The position numbers were made by a program, and so were the translations under genes. DNA of 64,000 nt from Acidimicrobiales bacterium (GTDB lineage: Bacteria > Actinomycetota > Acidimicrobiia > Acidimicrobiales > SZUA-35): NCBI GenBank assembly GCA_020629155.1, contig JAHDDW010000003.1:1-64000 (forward strand), written 5' to 3'. The first letter of the stretch is position 1. The number at the start of each line of letters is the position of its first letter. The notes beneath the pieces are model-generated. The model searched no databases, had not been told where the DNA came from, and saw only the letters and a program-made list of their open reading frames with translations. This document shows positions 18,597 to 27,580 of the stretch, in pieces.

Positions 18597-19745
18597 GTGT
18601 CCCAAAGGTCAACCTCTCAAGCTTCTGCGTTAGTACGTTTTCCTTCAAACCGCACCCAGACTCGTCAGTGGTTACAGTTTTCTTCTGCTATAGGCTCGAC
18701 ACAAACCAATGCGCTAGGTGACGTCGTTGCGTGTCTTGCAAAAGTAGAACAAGCCGTTTCAAACGGTTTATGGGCTGTTGGGTACCTCTCTTATGACGCA
18801 TCTCCTGCGTTTGATCCAAAACTGGTAGCACACTGCGATCTGACGATGCCGCTCGTGTCATTCTATTTTTTTGATCAGCCAACTATTCTTGCTACGCTGC
18901 CCCCTCCACGTACTAAACTGTTGCAGCCTCTTGCCTGGGAGTACTCCCATGACCAAGCCCTGTACAACAAAAAACTACAACAAATCAAAGAATATATCGA
19001 AGTTGGAGATACCTATCAAGTCAACTACACGTTGCGTCTTGCCGCCAAGTATAGCGATGACCCATATACTTTTTTTCATCTCATGCACACAGCGCAGCAA
19101 GCGAAATATAGTGTGTATCTTGATTTTGGCCGACACAAAATTTGCTCAGCCTCTCCCGAGCTTTTTTTTCATCAGCATCACGAGATACTTACGACGAAGC
19201 CGATGAAAGGAACAGCTAAGCGCCACAGCGACCCTCAGCTTGACAACCAGTTAGCGCAACAATTGCAGTCAAGCGAAAAAAATCTGGCTGAGAATACGAT
19301 GATTGTCGATATGGCTCGCAACGATTTAGGCCGAATCTGTCGATATGGCAGCATTGAAACAACAAAGTTGCATGCGATAGAGTCCTATCCGACGGTCCAT
19401 CAAATGGTTTCAACAGTTTCTGGTCACACTGATGCTTCACTAGTTGAGGTGTTGCATGCCCTTTTCCCTGCTGCTTCTATCACAGGGGCGCCAAAGTATC
19501 GAACAAGTGAAATAATTGCTGAACTTGAGACGACGCCACGAGGTCTCTATACAGGATGTATCGGTGCGATCTCTCCAGATGGAATCACTGAATTTAATGT
19601 GGCTATTCGCACAGCAGTGATCGATACTGACCAACAAAAAGTGAGCTATGGCGCAGGCGGCGGGATCGTCTATGATTCTAATAACGAAGACGAATGGCAA
19701 GAGATGAACCAAAAAACTAAAATTATTGTCGATAGCGTCACCTGA
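18597..19745 (+). CDS. pabB: Aminodeoxychorismate synthase component I
   Basis: PabB converts chorismate to aminodeoxychorismate for folate synthesis. The chorismate-binding domain shows GDTYQVNYTLRL, SASPELFF, ENTMIVDMARNDLGRI and FPAASITGAPK. Lys204 in KPMKGTAKR matches the PabB-type PIKGT lysine rather than the PIAGT of anthranilate synthase, which supports PabB over TrpE. At 382 residues it lacks most of the usual N-terminal region. The amidotransferase PabA is not in the window. pabC follows with a 1-base overlap. Confidence 0.9.
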   Translation: MSQRSTSQASALVRFPSNRTQTRQWLQFSSAIGSTQTNALGDVVACLAKVEQAVSNGLWAVGYLSYDASPAFDPKLVAHCDLTMPLVSFYFFDQPTILATLPPPRTKLLQPLAWEYSHDQALYNKKLQQIKEYIEVGDTYQVNYTLRLAAKYSDDPYTFFHLMHTAQQAKYSVYLDFGRHKICSASPELFFHQHHEILTTKPMKGTAKRHSDPQLDNQLAQQLQSSEKNLAENTMIVDMARNDLGRICRYGSIETTKLHAIESYPTVHQMVSTVSGHTDASLVEVLHALFPAASITGAPKYRTSEIIAELETTPRGLYTGCIGAISPDGITEFNVAIRTAVIDTDQQKVSYGAGGGIVYDSNNEDEWQEMNQKTKIIVDSVT

Positions 19746-20362
19746 TGGCTCCCTTTAAGTTGTTAGAAACTATGCGGTATGAGCCGTCTTTAGGCATTGT
19801 ATTGCAAGAGTTGCATTTTGAGCGGCTCGGTAGCGCAGCGAAGCATTTCGGTTTCGAAATGGCAGATGCTTCCACCACTAAGATAGCAAAAAAGTATATT
19901 CCTGGGGCATTCAGTACTTCATTCGTCGTGCGCATCACGGTTGATAACGCAGGCGCACTAGTAGTTGAAGAGAAACCACTGCCAGCTGTTACACCACTGC
20001 TACGTGTCTGCTTTGCGGCTCAGCCATTAGATGCAGCAAATGAATTTTTGTATCATAAAACAACAAATCGATCTGTCTATCAACAGGCACGGCAACCTTT
20101 CCCAAATGTTGATGACGTTATCTTATGGAATGAAGCTGGCGAGATTTGCGAGACAACGTTCGGGAACATCGTCGTCAAACTAGATGGCCGCTATATAACA
20201 CCGCCAAACGAAGCTGGGCTTCTGCCAGGAACCTTCCGACAAAAACTGCTCAACGATAAAATTATTGTAGAGCAAACCATTTCGAAGCAAGCATGTGAAG
20301 AAGCAACCGACCTGTTCTTTATCAATTCGGTTCGGGGCTGGGTCAAGCTGACGCTAGTCTAA
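19745..20362 (+). CDS. pabC: Aminodeoxychorismate lyase (class IV PLP enzyme)
   Basis: PabC releases pyruvate from aminodeoxychorismate to give p-aminobenzoate. It is short (205 residues against about 270), like the forms fused to or coupled with PabB. Lys105 in FLYHKTTNR is the likely PLP lysine, followed by WNEAGEICETTFGNIVV and the cofactor phosphate loop LLPGTFRQ. The ATG overlaps the pabB stop (TGATG). The end overlaps the convergent nurA gene by 20 bases. Confidence 0.88.
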   Translation: MAPFKLLETMRYEPSLGIVLQELHFERLGSAAKHFGFEMADASTTKIAKKYIPGAFSTSFVVRITVDNAGALVVEEKPLPAVTPLLRVCFAAQPLDAANEFLYHKTTNRSVYQQARQPFPNVDDVILWNEAGEICETTFGNIVVKLDGRYITPPNEAGLLPGTFRQKLLNDKIIVEQTISKQACEEATDLFFINSVRGWVKLTLV

Positions 20363-21257
20363 GCCCACGTTCTAGCAAATCACGGCTACCTAGACGGCGA
20401 CGCAGTTGACGCTCTAAACCAGAAATAGGATACAGATTTTGCGGCGCTCGCGATTCTTTATGCGCCATACTTGCATACCTTGGCAGCAGCGCAGAAACAT
20501 AGTTTGCCCGCTCAACAGCAGCTTCAATGCTAAGCGACCGAGGTAACTCTAGACGCACGATACTGCTTGCAACCGAACCAACATCAGCAAGCCGCAAGAA
20601 CCATGACCAACGCAAAAACCTACCTTCAATATCGATCAGCGGAGTGCGCTCCCCTGGTTTCAATTTTCCTAACACAGGTACAACATCGTCAGGCAAATAT
20701 TGCACGTGCTGCGACTTTACGTAACCAACGCCACAGGCAAGCTCACGTTGCTGCAAAGGCCCATCAAATACAACCAGCTCTTCATCTTCGCACTCTGCTG
20801 AGATAAGATCTTCCAGCCGAGCCATATGGTTTTGCACACTCATATTTAAAGCTTCGCTTGAATCATCTTTTGTTGCTTTAAACTTGTACGTTTCGCCGAA
20901 TCGTGGCAGCTCTATATCAGCTATTCCTACCGCACTAGTATGTACCGCACGTTCGATACGAGTGTGTTCCACTTCAGCTTTTGTGGCTGTGCAGCGTACA
21001 GAACCAGCACCCACCGTTGCACAAATACCTCGGTGTGGATGGCCCTCGTCTTCAAACCAGATGTGTGCATCGAAACGACGCACGCCGTCGATAAAGATAA
21101 TTGATGAGCGCAGGTTAACAGCTGGCACACTAATGGGTTTCCACTTCTCTACAGCAACCTCGGCATCGACTTTTACTGATTCGCTCGCTGAATCTAACTC
21201 GTTTATTTCTATTGGAGAGCCGTACGAAGGATCCCATGTTTCAACAAAAAAGCTCAT
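20343..21257 (-). CDS. nurA: NurA-like nuclease
   Basis: NurA is a nuclease that works in the central channel of the HerA translocase to resect DNA ends. The 304-residue protein shows the NurA pattern: SIIFIDGVRRFDAHIWF with Asp57 early, ELVVFDGPL with Asp165 in the middle, and later RLEL. The family assignment rests on these motifs and on position: it is the last gene of herA-sbcD-sbcC-nurA, overlapping sbcC by 4 bases. It overlaps the convergent pabC at its 3' end. Confidence 0.82.
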   Translation of the reverse strand: MSFFVETWDPSYGSPIEINELDSASESVKVDAEVAVEKWKPISVPAVNLRSSIIFIDGVRRFDAHIWFEDEGHPHRGICATVGAGSVRCTATKAEVEHTRIERAVHTSAVGIADIELPRFGETYKFKATKDDSSEALNMSVQNHMARLEDLISAECEDEELVVFDGPLQQRELACGVGYVKSQHVQYLPDDVVPVLGKLKPGERTPLIDIEGRFLRWSWFLRLADVGSVASSIVRLELPRSLSIEAAVERANYVSALLPRYASMAHKESRAPQNLYPISGLERQLRRRLGSRDLLERGLRLASA

Positions 21258-23671
21258 GCTGTCACTTTCTCTACCGTCGAGGTTGAAGGGTTTTTGGTTA
21301 CTTCGTAGCGCACTGGCATGCGCATCGCCATCTCGCGAACATGGGTTACGATAACAACCATCGTGCCGTTAGATGCTAACTCTTCAATTGCTCCAGCGGC
21401 AATATCTAACGTTTCGGCGTCTAATGTTCCGAAGCCCTCGTCAAGAAAAATCGATTCTAGTCGTGGTGAATCTAGCGATGCTAGCTCTGCAACTGAGTCA
21501 GACAAGGCGAGCGCCAAGGCAAGCGATACAAGAAAGGTTTCGCCACCTGAAAGCGTCCGCACATCACGTCGCTCGCCTGCATTCAGGTGATCAACAATCT
21601 GAAAGTTTCGATCATGCAGCTCTAATGAATATTGTTTGCTTGATAAGGTTTGTAGACGCTGCGTGGCACGTACTACTATTTCTTCCATAGCTTCAGCAAG
21701 CAACCAGCCTTCAAAACCTTGTGCCGATAAATGACGGCCGAGTACTTCGGCTGTTTTAACTGCTTTCTGCTCTGTTCGCATCTCTGAGGTAAGCCGTTTT
21801 CTTTCTGCCGTGTGATTTTCAATCGTTGCGATAGCTCGCTGTGCCTGTGATTTCGCTTCAGCAATAACTATAGTAAGTTGGTCAAACTCCGACAGTTCGA
21901 GCTGAGCCTCGGCCGCACTACTCTGAAGCTCGTCAACAAGTTGTTTCTTTTCTCTAGCAAGGCGTTTACCTTTTCCTGCCAAAGCTTCACGCTCTTTGGT
22001 AAGCAATGCAACTTTTTCTGTCGCCCAACTGGCCAGGTTCTTGGCCATTACAGAAACTTCTTGCTGGTCAATAGCTGGCGGCCCTAGAACAGCGACGCTA
22101 TCTCTGAACGCTAAAAAGTTAGCGTGTTGTGTTTTTTCTGCTTGTTCAGCTTCTCGAAGGCGTTGCTGAACGTGGATTAAAACTTTCTCTGCCGCTACTA
22201 TTTTCGCTGCCAACTCTTTTTGTTTTTGCTCATTTTTCTTAGCAGCAACCAGTTTTTTTTCGACTTCTGTTTTTGTTAAAGCATCACTAAGAAGCTGCTC
22301 GGATTCAGCAACATGGATGCTTTCGCGCTCTAGCGCTTTTTGTATAGCTTTAACACCAGCCTCCGAAGCAGCAGCACTTTTTGTTGCTTGTGCCAGCGTG
22401 GTTTCGCTTTTTTTCAGCACGCTACGCAACTCCTGCAATGCTTCAGGAGGAACGTGATCGGGCACTTCCGATACATCTTGTTCACATACTGGACATGGCT
22501 CGCCAACAACAAGTTGCGCACGCCACCCGTCACTGTCAGCCTTAGCTCTAGCGATGTTAAATTCAGCTGCAGCAGCTTCTTGCGCTTTTTCTGAGACTCT
22601 CAGATTCTTCTGCGCCACCTTGTCAGCGTTCTCAGCTTCAGCTAGTTCACTGCCAAGTTTTTTAGCTGCCTCAAAATGATTCTCATAATGGCTATGCCGT
22701 TGCTGCATCTCGTGTAGTTGTAAAAGCGAATACTCGGCTGGTTGTACTTCTTGTTGCTCTCTGCGTGCGCTCTCAACAAGAAGTTGAGATTCTTCGAATG
22801 CTGCGACAAGTGAGCCAATTTCAAAATTTTTGTACTCAAATGGCTTATCAGTAATGTCTTTAAGCAGCACAAGCGATGAATCAAGTTCTTTCACTTGGTC
22901 ACGTATTGGCGATAAATCTTGTTCGATTTGGTTTACCTGTTTTTGCAGTTTGAGGCCATCTGCTTCAAATTGTTCAATGTCTCCAAGTGCTGTTTGTGCT
23001 TTTTCCAATGCGTCTGGCTCAATACTATGGCGCTGTTTTTCTGATTCTAGAAAAAGAATTTTCTGCTTCGCATGTTTTGCCTTTTCACGAGATCGTGAAC
23101 CCATTTTTGCATAGATCTCAACATCAAGAAGCCGACGAAGCAACTTTTGCCGTTCGGCTGGTTCATCTTTAAGAAATCGCGCAAACGCACCTTGCGGCAA
23201 AACAACGGTGCGCGTGAACTGTGAAAAGTTAAGACCCAGCAGGTCTTCTACGGCTTGGTCAAGCTCTTTCACATTGCCTGCGAGCACTTGTGTCTGTGTG
23301 TTTTCGTCAGAATCTGCACTAGATAAATGGCGTTCAAGACGTGCTTCTTTTGTTGTGGCTTTTACTTTGCCAGGTGTTTTTGATTGCAAACGACGAACAA
23401 CTCGAACAGCGGTGTAGGTGCTATTTCCAAGTTGAAACGTTAAACAGACCCTGGCTTCGTTCGCAAGCTGATGGATGACTGGGGCAACAAGATTTGTCTT
23501 ATCATAACGAGGCAACGAGCCATAAAGGGCGAAAGTTATCGCATCGATTATTGTCGATTTTCCAGAGCCTGTTGACCCGACGAATGCGGCAAGTTCGACA
23601 TCGGTGAAATCCACTGTGGTGTATTCTTTATAGGCAGCAAACCCTTTAAGTTCTAACGATAATGGCCTCAT
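21254..23671 (-). CDS. sbcC: SbcC/Rad50-type SMC-like ATPase
   Basis: The Rad50/SbcC subunit tethers and senses DNA ends for the Mre11/SbcD nuclease. The N-terminal P-loop is FVGSTGSGKSTIIDAI. Long coiled coils flank a zinc hook (GEPCPVCEQ near residue 395). The C-terminal half has LSGGETFLVSLALALALSD (signature) and Walker B LESIFLDEGFGTLD, ending near YEVTKN. At 805 residues it is a shorter coiled-coil version than E. coli SbcC. It overlaps sbcD and nurA by 4 bases each. Confidence 0.93.
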   Translation of the reverse strand: MRPLSLELKGFAAYKEYTTVDFTDVELAAFVGSTGSGKSTIIDAITFALYGSLPRYDKTNLVAPVIHQLANEARVCLTFQLGNSTYTAVRVVRRLQSKTPGKVKATTKEARLERHLSSADSDENTQTQVLAGNVKELDQAVEDLLGLNFSQFTRTVVLPQGAFARFLKDEPAERQKLLRRLLDVEIYAKMGSRSREKAKHAKQKILFLESEKQRHSIEPDALEKAQTALGDIEQFEADGLKLQKQVNQIEQDLSPIRDQVKELDSSLVLLKDITDKPFEYKNFEIGSLVAAFEESQLLVESARREQQEVQPAEYSLLQLHEMQQRHSHYENHFEAAKKLGSELAEAENADKVAQKNLRVSEKAQEAAAAEFNIARAKADSDGWRAQLVVGEPCPVCEQDVSEVPDHVPPEALQELRSVLKKSETTLAQATKSAAASEAGVKAIQKALERESIHVAESEQLLSDALTKTEVEKKLVAAKKNEQKQKELAAKIVAAEKVLIHVQQRLREAEQAEKTQHANFLAFRDSVAVLGPPAIDQQEVSVMAKNLASWATEKVALLTKEREALAGKGKRLAREKKQLVDELQSSAAEAQLELSEFDQLTIVIAEAKSQAQRAIATIENHTAERKRLTSEMRTEQKAVKTAEVLGRHLSAQGFEGWLLAEAMEEIVVRATQRLQTLSSKQYSLELHDRNFQIVDHLNAGERRDVRTLSGGETFLVSLALALALSDSVAELASLDSPRLESIFLDEGFGTLDAETLDIAAGAIEELASNGTMVVIVTHVREMAMRMPVRYEVTKNPSTSTVEKVTA

Positions 23672-24831
23672 TGCAGCACCTCAGCTGAAGCGCTTTGTAT
23701 CTCGTCAAGGAGAGAAGCGAACTCTTTCGTTAACGTTTCATCAGCATTGTGCTGCTCTTCTAAGTAATCGCCGAAGAGTTGGATCGGGGTGCGCCCATCA
23801 CGCCGTTTTGTTTGCTGGTGTGTTGCATCTTCAACAGCTGTTATCTGTATTTCTACAGCAGCTTGACCAAATAGCTCACGGACATCATCAGCTAGACCTA
23901 CCCGATATGGTTCCTCCACACGAATTCGTAGCCATTCGTTGCCGACATCTTTTTTCTGTTCAGCGAGAGACTCGAAAGTGCCAACCAGCGTCCGTAGTTG
24001 ACGACCACTCTTCAGTTCGACTGCTTCCACTTTGGCAGGCAACCCAGCGGATGCTTCAACAATATTTACTTGCTTGGTTTGCGCTTCTTCACCAAAATCG
24101 AGCTGCAACGGCGAACCGCAATAATGCAGCGCTGTAGGGCCAGCAATTTTTTGTGGACGATGCAGGTGGCCTAGCGCTGCATAGGTCACACTCGTTGGGA
24201 AGTCATTTGCACTAACACCATATTCATCAATGAGATGTGCTGGACGTTCACCGCCACCAGCGACAGCACCTGTTACAAAACAATGCCCAACTAAAATGTT
24301 AACGCTTTCGGCATCGAAGCTAGAACTTAACGCTTTAATAACTTGACGCAGCCGCGCAGTATAGGTTTGCGCATTCTGAAAGGCGGCTTGACTCATCAAC
24401 GATTGCGCTTTAACAATCGCACGTTGTGAGATAAACGGTAGCAACGCTAGCTGTGCTTTTTCTTTTGAAGCGGTTTCGATAGTGATGACTCCACCGTCGG
24501 CAGCCGATTTTGGTTGACACCCCACTGTTATCTGTGCAAGATCAAGCAGTGGCGTTACTGCCTGTAACTTTCTATGGTTGTCATGGTTACCTGCAATAGC
24601 TATGACAGGTGCAATCTCTGCAAGCTGCAGCAAGGTCTCATAGACAATAGTTTCGCTTTCAGGCGTTGGTGCTGCTGTTTCAAAGAGATCGCCAGCGACA
24701 ATAGAAAAATCGACGTTATGCTCAGCAGCGAGTGAAATGATCTCTGCAAAAACAGCTTTGTGTTCTTGGGCACGGCTATGCCCACGAATTGTTTTACCGA
24801 CATGCCAGTCGGAGGTGTGCAAAAATTTCAC
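23668..24831 (-). CDS. sbcD: SbcD/Mre11-type exonuclease subunit
   Basis: This Mn-dependent phosphoesterase cuts DNA ends together with SbcC. Its 387 residues contain all the metal-binding motifs in order: HTSDWHVGKTI, VAGDLFE, IAGNHDNHRK, VGHCFVTG and ALGHLHRPQ. The C-terminal part is the capping domain and SbcC-binding tail. The start overlaps the herA stop by one base, and the end overlaps sbcC by four. Confidence 0.94.
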   Translation of the reverse strand: MKFLHTSDWHVGKTIRGHSRAQEHKAVFAEIISLAAEHNVDFSIVAGDLFETAAPTPESETIVYETLLQLAEIAPVIAIAGNHDNHRKLQAVTPLLDLAQITVGCQPKSAADGGVITIETASKEKAQLALLPFISQRAIVKAQSLMSQAAFQNAQTYTARLRQVIKALSSSFDAESVNILVGHCFVTGAVAGGGERPAHLIDEYGVSANDFPTSVTYAALGHLHRPQKIAGPTALHYCGSPLQLDFGEEAQTKQVNIVEASAGLPAKVEAVELKSGRQLRTLVGTFESLAEQKKDVGNEWLRIRVEEPYRVGLADDVRELFGQAAVEIQITAVEDATHQQTKRRDGRTPIQLFGDYLEEQHNADETLTKEFASLLDEIQSASAEVLQ

Positions 24832-26543
24832 TATAAACCTTCGAACGGGTCAACGTTGCTGTCGGCTTCATCGGCGCTTTGCGCTTCGGAAGGTCGCGTA
24901 GCCCACGACGGAAACGGAAACTCGACCAGCAGTGGCACAGGAAGGCGCGGTTGCGCTATATACATGGAGCCAGGTTTCAAAATAGTTGCTCGTTTACGCT
25001 GCACGCCTGGTAGAAATCCATATTCGTCACGGCGAGCTTCGGCAGGGTCTAACCGGCCGACAACTCGAATAGCGCTGTTGGCTACCACACGGCGTTCGAC
25101 TTCGCTTGCTGTTTGCTGTGCGCCGATCAAAATAATGCCAAGTGAACGGCCACGCTCGGCCACATCTAACAGAATCTCTTTGATAGGGCTCGATGAATCT
25201 CTCGGTGCATATTTGTTTAATTCGTCAAGAACTACAAGTTGCAACGGTTTTGCTGAACCGCTCGCTTCTTTCTCGTCAAAAGCCTGCCGCAGAACAACAC
25301 CTACAACGAAACGCTTCGCTCTATCGTGCAGCGCATGAATATCAATAACAGTAACCTGATGCGAATCTAGATCAAGGGCGTGCTGCGCTGAATCGTCGAT
25401 ATCAGAGCGAATCAAATGCTCAACATGGCGGCGAGCTGACGCCAGCCGACGCACAAATGCGTTAATGGTGCCTGTGCCTACGGCTCGACCTGTCCACCGT
25501 TGATCGGCACCATCTTCAGGATTAGCAGGCACAAGCTTATTTTCTATAGCATCAAGCAGCGCCCCAAACGTGCGGATTATTTGGCCATCAAAGTTAACAG
25601 CACCATCGCCTGTGACAGGAAGCTGTCGCAGCTGCGCAGTAACGGCTTGCACAACAATGGTGTATTGTTGACGTTCATCTTCGGCATCAGCGAACAAAAA
25701 TGGCAACAAATTCTGTTGACAGAAATCAGCGACTGTCCAAAAAAACGGGCTCACGCCAAGGCTGCGAGACCCTGTTGATGGTGTTGCGTTTGCATCGCCT
25801 CGCCTCGGCGGCGCAAGAATCCCTACATCTTTAAACGGGCCAGGATCGATACCCAACGGTTTATAGCGGGCAGCATCTTTATCCTTTAAATCGCCATTTT
25901 TATGGTCTAAGAAAAGCAAATCTTCGCCTTTCACATTAAAAATAAGTGCTTTCGTGTTTGCCGCCTCGGCTCCGAGCACACCTGAGGTAAACATGGAATA
26001 CAACAGAAACGTAGCAAAACTTGTTTTTGTGGCAACGCCAGAAATACCCGAAATGTTGATATGGGCACCTTTTGTTCCATCGATAAAATCAAGATCAAGA
26101 AAAACAGGTTCGTTGTTACGTGACAAACCAGCAGGCAGGCGACGTTCGACCGAGTCGAACGATAGAGCAATGTCACGCTCTTCATCTTCTGCGCGCCTCA
26201 CTGGGTCGCCAGGGAGAGGAGGCAGCAAAATCTCTGGCTCAAACCGAGTGGGCTGTACTAACGCTGCTTCGCTCACTTCGGCAGGCAGAATACCTTCAGA
26301 AATCAGGAATACATCACTTTGAAAGGTTGCACCCTCATGACGAGCACGGATTTGTGTCACCATGCCATAGATATGTACCACTTCGCCGCTTGGCAACACT
26401 CGATCCATAGCAACCACATCATCAAGCTGCAACGCCTGGCCAGGTTCGACAGCAACCCAAAACTCTAATGGTGTTGCATCGTCTATACCAATGACTCGAC
26501 CGACAGTTTCTGACTTTACTGATTTGGCTTTTTTCTTGGCCAT
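24831..26543 (-). CDS. herA: HerA-type DNA translocase
   Basis: HerA is a hexameric FtsK-like translocase that pumps DNA into NurA. Residues 12-85 form a HAS-type beta-barrel (VGRVIGIDDATPLEFWVAV). The P-loop is the variant GISGVATKTSF at 166-176 (Lys173); Walker B is QLVVLDELNKYAPRD. A C-terminal arginine-finger region (VVGRLDPAEARRDEYGF) follows. It heads a four-gene operon. A GAGG lies before the ATG. Alternative annotation would be a generic DUF87 ATP-binding protein; the linked nurA, mre11 and rad50 genes favour HerA. Confidence 0.88.
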   Translation of the reverse strand: MAKKKAKSVKSETVGRVIGIDDATPLEFWVAVEPGQALQLDDVVAMDRVLPSGEVVHIYGMVTQIRARHEGATFQSDVFLISEGILPAEVSEAALVQPTRFEPEILLPPLPGDPVRRAEDEERDIALSFDSVERRLPAGLSRNNEPVFLDLDFIDGTKGAHINISGISGVATKTSFATFLLYSMFTSGVLGAEAANTKALIFNVKGEDLLFLDHKNGDLKDKDAARYKPLGIDPGPFKDVGILAPPRRGDANATPSTGSRSLGVSPFFWTVADFCQQNLLPFLFADAEDERQQYTIVVQAVTAQLRQLPVTGDGAVNFDGQIIRTFGALLDAIENKLVPANPEDGADQRWTGRAVGTGTINAFVRRLASARRHVEHLIRSDIDDSAQHALDLDSHQVTVIDIHALHDRAKRFVVGVVLRQAFDEKEASGSAKPLQLVVLDELNKYAPRDSSSPIKEILLDVAERGRSLGIILIGAQQTASEVERRVVANSAIRVVGRLDPAEARRDEYGFLPGVQRKRATILKPGSMYIAQPRLPVPLLVEFPFPSWATRPSEAQSADEADSNVDPFEGL

Positions 26544-26640
26544 AAAGGCTACCTCACAACTTGTTTCCTCCTAACCTAACAAACACGTGTGACATTTTAT
26601 GAAAGTTACGTTATCTATTTAGCAAATATTGATTTTACTT

Positions 26641-26820
26641 GGGTATGTCAATTCAAGGTTTAGTCTGTCATTTCCAGCCACAACTAGGAATCTAGATCTC
26701 CAATCAAGTTGGAGATGACAAAACTAGGTTGGGTATGTCAATCCAAGGTTTAGTCCGTCATTCCCAGCTGCGACTGGGAATCTAGATCTCCAATCAAGTT
26801 GGAGATGACGAAACTAGGTT
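26641..26820. repeat. Two 90-bp tandem repeats with inner inverted repeats
   Basis: Units 26641-26730 and 26731-26820 are equally long and differ at about ten positions. A decayed third copy of the first and last 20 bases continues to about 26870. Each unit carries a 55-bp core running from TGTCAT or CGTCAT to ATGACA or ATGACG (26666-26720 and 26756-26810) with two small hairpins, TTCCCAG/CTGGGAA and ATCTCCAA/TTGGAGAT. A related element is at 44309-44383. Confidence 0.85.
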
Positions 26821-26954
26821 GGGTATGATGAAACTAGGTTGGAGATGACAGAAGTAGGTTCGAGATGACGTTCTAGTTTAAATTATGATTTTTGCTTGAC
26901 CATTCTTTCTCTGTGGTTCATGATGCAGGTAGGTCATTTCTTCTGAAGTGACAT

Positions 26955-27034
26955 GTGTTAACATTAGAGGGAATCACATTCGGTTGCGGGGGCTTGGCGG
27001 GGCCAACTGACCGAGATTCTCCTCGTGTTAACAC
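26955..27034. promoter_or_regulatory. Pair of GTTAAC-centred palindromes
   Basis: GTGTTAACA-type palindromes occur at 26955-26964 and 27025-27034 (the second, GTGTTAACAC, is perfect), 70 bases apart. The first overlaps a possible extended -10 box, TG-T-TAACAT (26956-26964). They could bind a dimeric regulator of the downstream peroxiredoxin gene. Confidence 0.35.
26967..27024 (+). ncRNA. Candidate structured RNA or leader upstream of peroxiredoxin
   Basis: Three nested helices can form: GAGG+GAATC (26967-26975) with GATTC-t-CCTC (27015-27024); CGGT (26981-26984) with ACCG (27010-27013); and TTGGC (26994-26998) with GCCAA (27002-27006) around a GGG loop. The segment is G-rich, unlike its surroundings, and starts just after a possible -10 box. 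It matches no RNA family I recognise. Confidence 0.35.
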
Positions 27035-27036
27035 CG

Positions 27037-27072
27037 ATGGTGCTTGCACGGTTTATACTGAGCAAGCACCAT
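27037..27072 (+). terminator. 11-bp hairpin before the peroxiredoxin gene
   Basis: ATGGTGCTTGC (27037-27047) pairs perfectly with GCAAGCACCAT (27062-27072) around a 14-base loop, followed by TGCTTTTGG. It could end a short transcript or act as a leader attenuator; the T-run is short. Confidence 0.4.
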
Positions 27073-27118
27073 TGCTTTTGGCGCAATGTTTCGACCCACT
27101 ACTGCGATACGAGGACAT

Positions 27119-27580
27119 ATGAACGTTGGCGATACAGTAACAAATTTTACGGCCACAGATCAAGACGGCACGCAACATTCACTTGAAGAACTTGTTGCTG
27201 ACGGGCCGCTTGTTCTTTTCTTCTATCCCAAAGCAATGTCGCCACTTTGTACCAAAGAAAGCTGCCATTTTCGTGACTTAAAAACTGATTTTTCTGACTT
27301 TAACACCAAAATTGTTGGCATTAGCGCAGATGACCCATCATCACAGAAAAACTTTGATCAAAAACATTCGCTAGGTTTTCCACTTTTAAGCGACAAAGAC
27401 GGCACCATTGCGAAACAATTCGGCGCAAAACGCATGGGCCCACTACCGCCACGCCGCATAACATTTGTGATAAATCAAGATAAAATAGTTATCGGCGCAT
27501 ACAAAAACGAAACCAAAGCAAACGAACACGCCGACCAAGCTTTAGAACTAGTGAAAGGGTTATTGGACGCTAATGGATGA
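27119..27580 (+). CDS. Bcp/PrxQ-type peroxiredoxin
   Basis: This thiol peroxidase reduces hydroperoxides in the cytoplasm. The 153-residue thioredoxin-fold protein has LVLFFYPKAMSPLCTKESC, with peroxidatic and resolving Cys five residues apart as in Bcp/PrxQ. The usual TPGCT reads MSPLCT, a small variation. I chose the ATG at 27119, which has GAGGA just upstream and gives MNVGDTVTNFTATDQDG, over one 11 codons earlier. The unusual non-coding region upstream suggests regulation. The next gene overlaps by 8 bases. Confidence 0.9.
   Translation: MNVGDTVTNFTATDQDGTQHSLEELVADGPLVLFFYPKAMSPLCTKESCHFRDLKTDFSDFNTKIVGISADDPSSQKNFDQKHSLGFPLLSDKDGTIAKQFGAKRMGPLPPRRITFVINQDKIVIGAYKNETKANEHADQALELVKGLLDANG

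Larger units (their letters stand above)
26544..27118. other. Non-coding interval between herA and the peroxiredoxin gene
   Basis: No coding region is supported in these 575 bases. They hold two 90-bp tandem repeats, a foldable segment, two GTTAAC-centred palindromes and an 11-bp hairpin, annotated separately. It separates two divergent genes, so the promoters of herA and of the peroxiredoxin gene should lie here. Confidence 0.7.

Noticed and set aside
26967-27024. Small SRP RNA
   Set aside because: The conserved GGTCAGG...GGAAGGAAGCAGCC-like core is absent.
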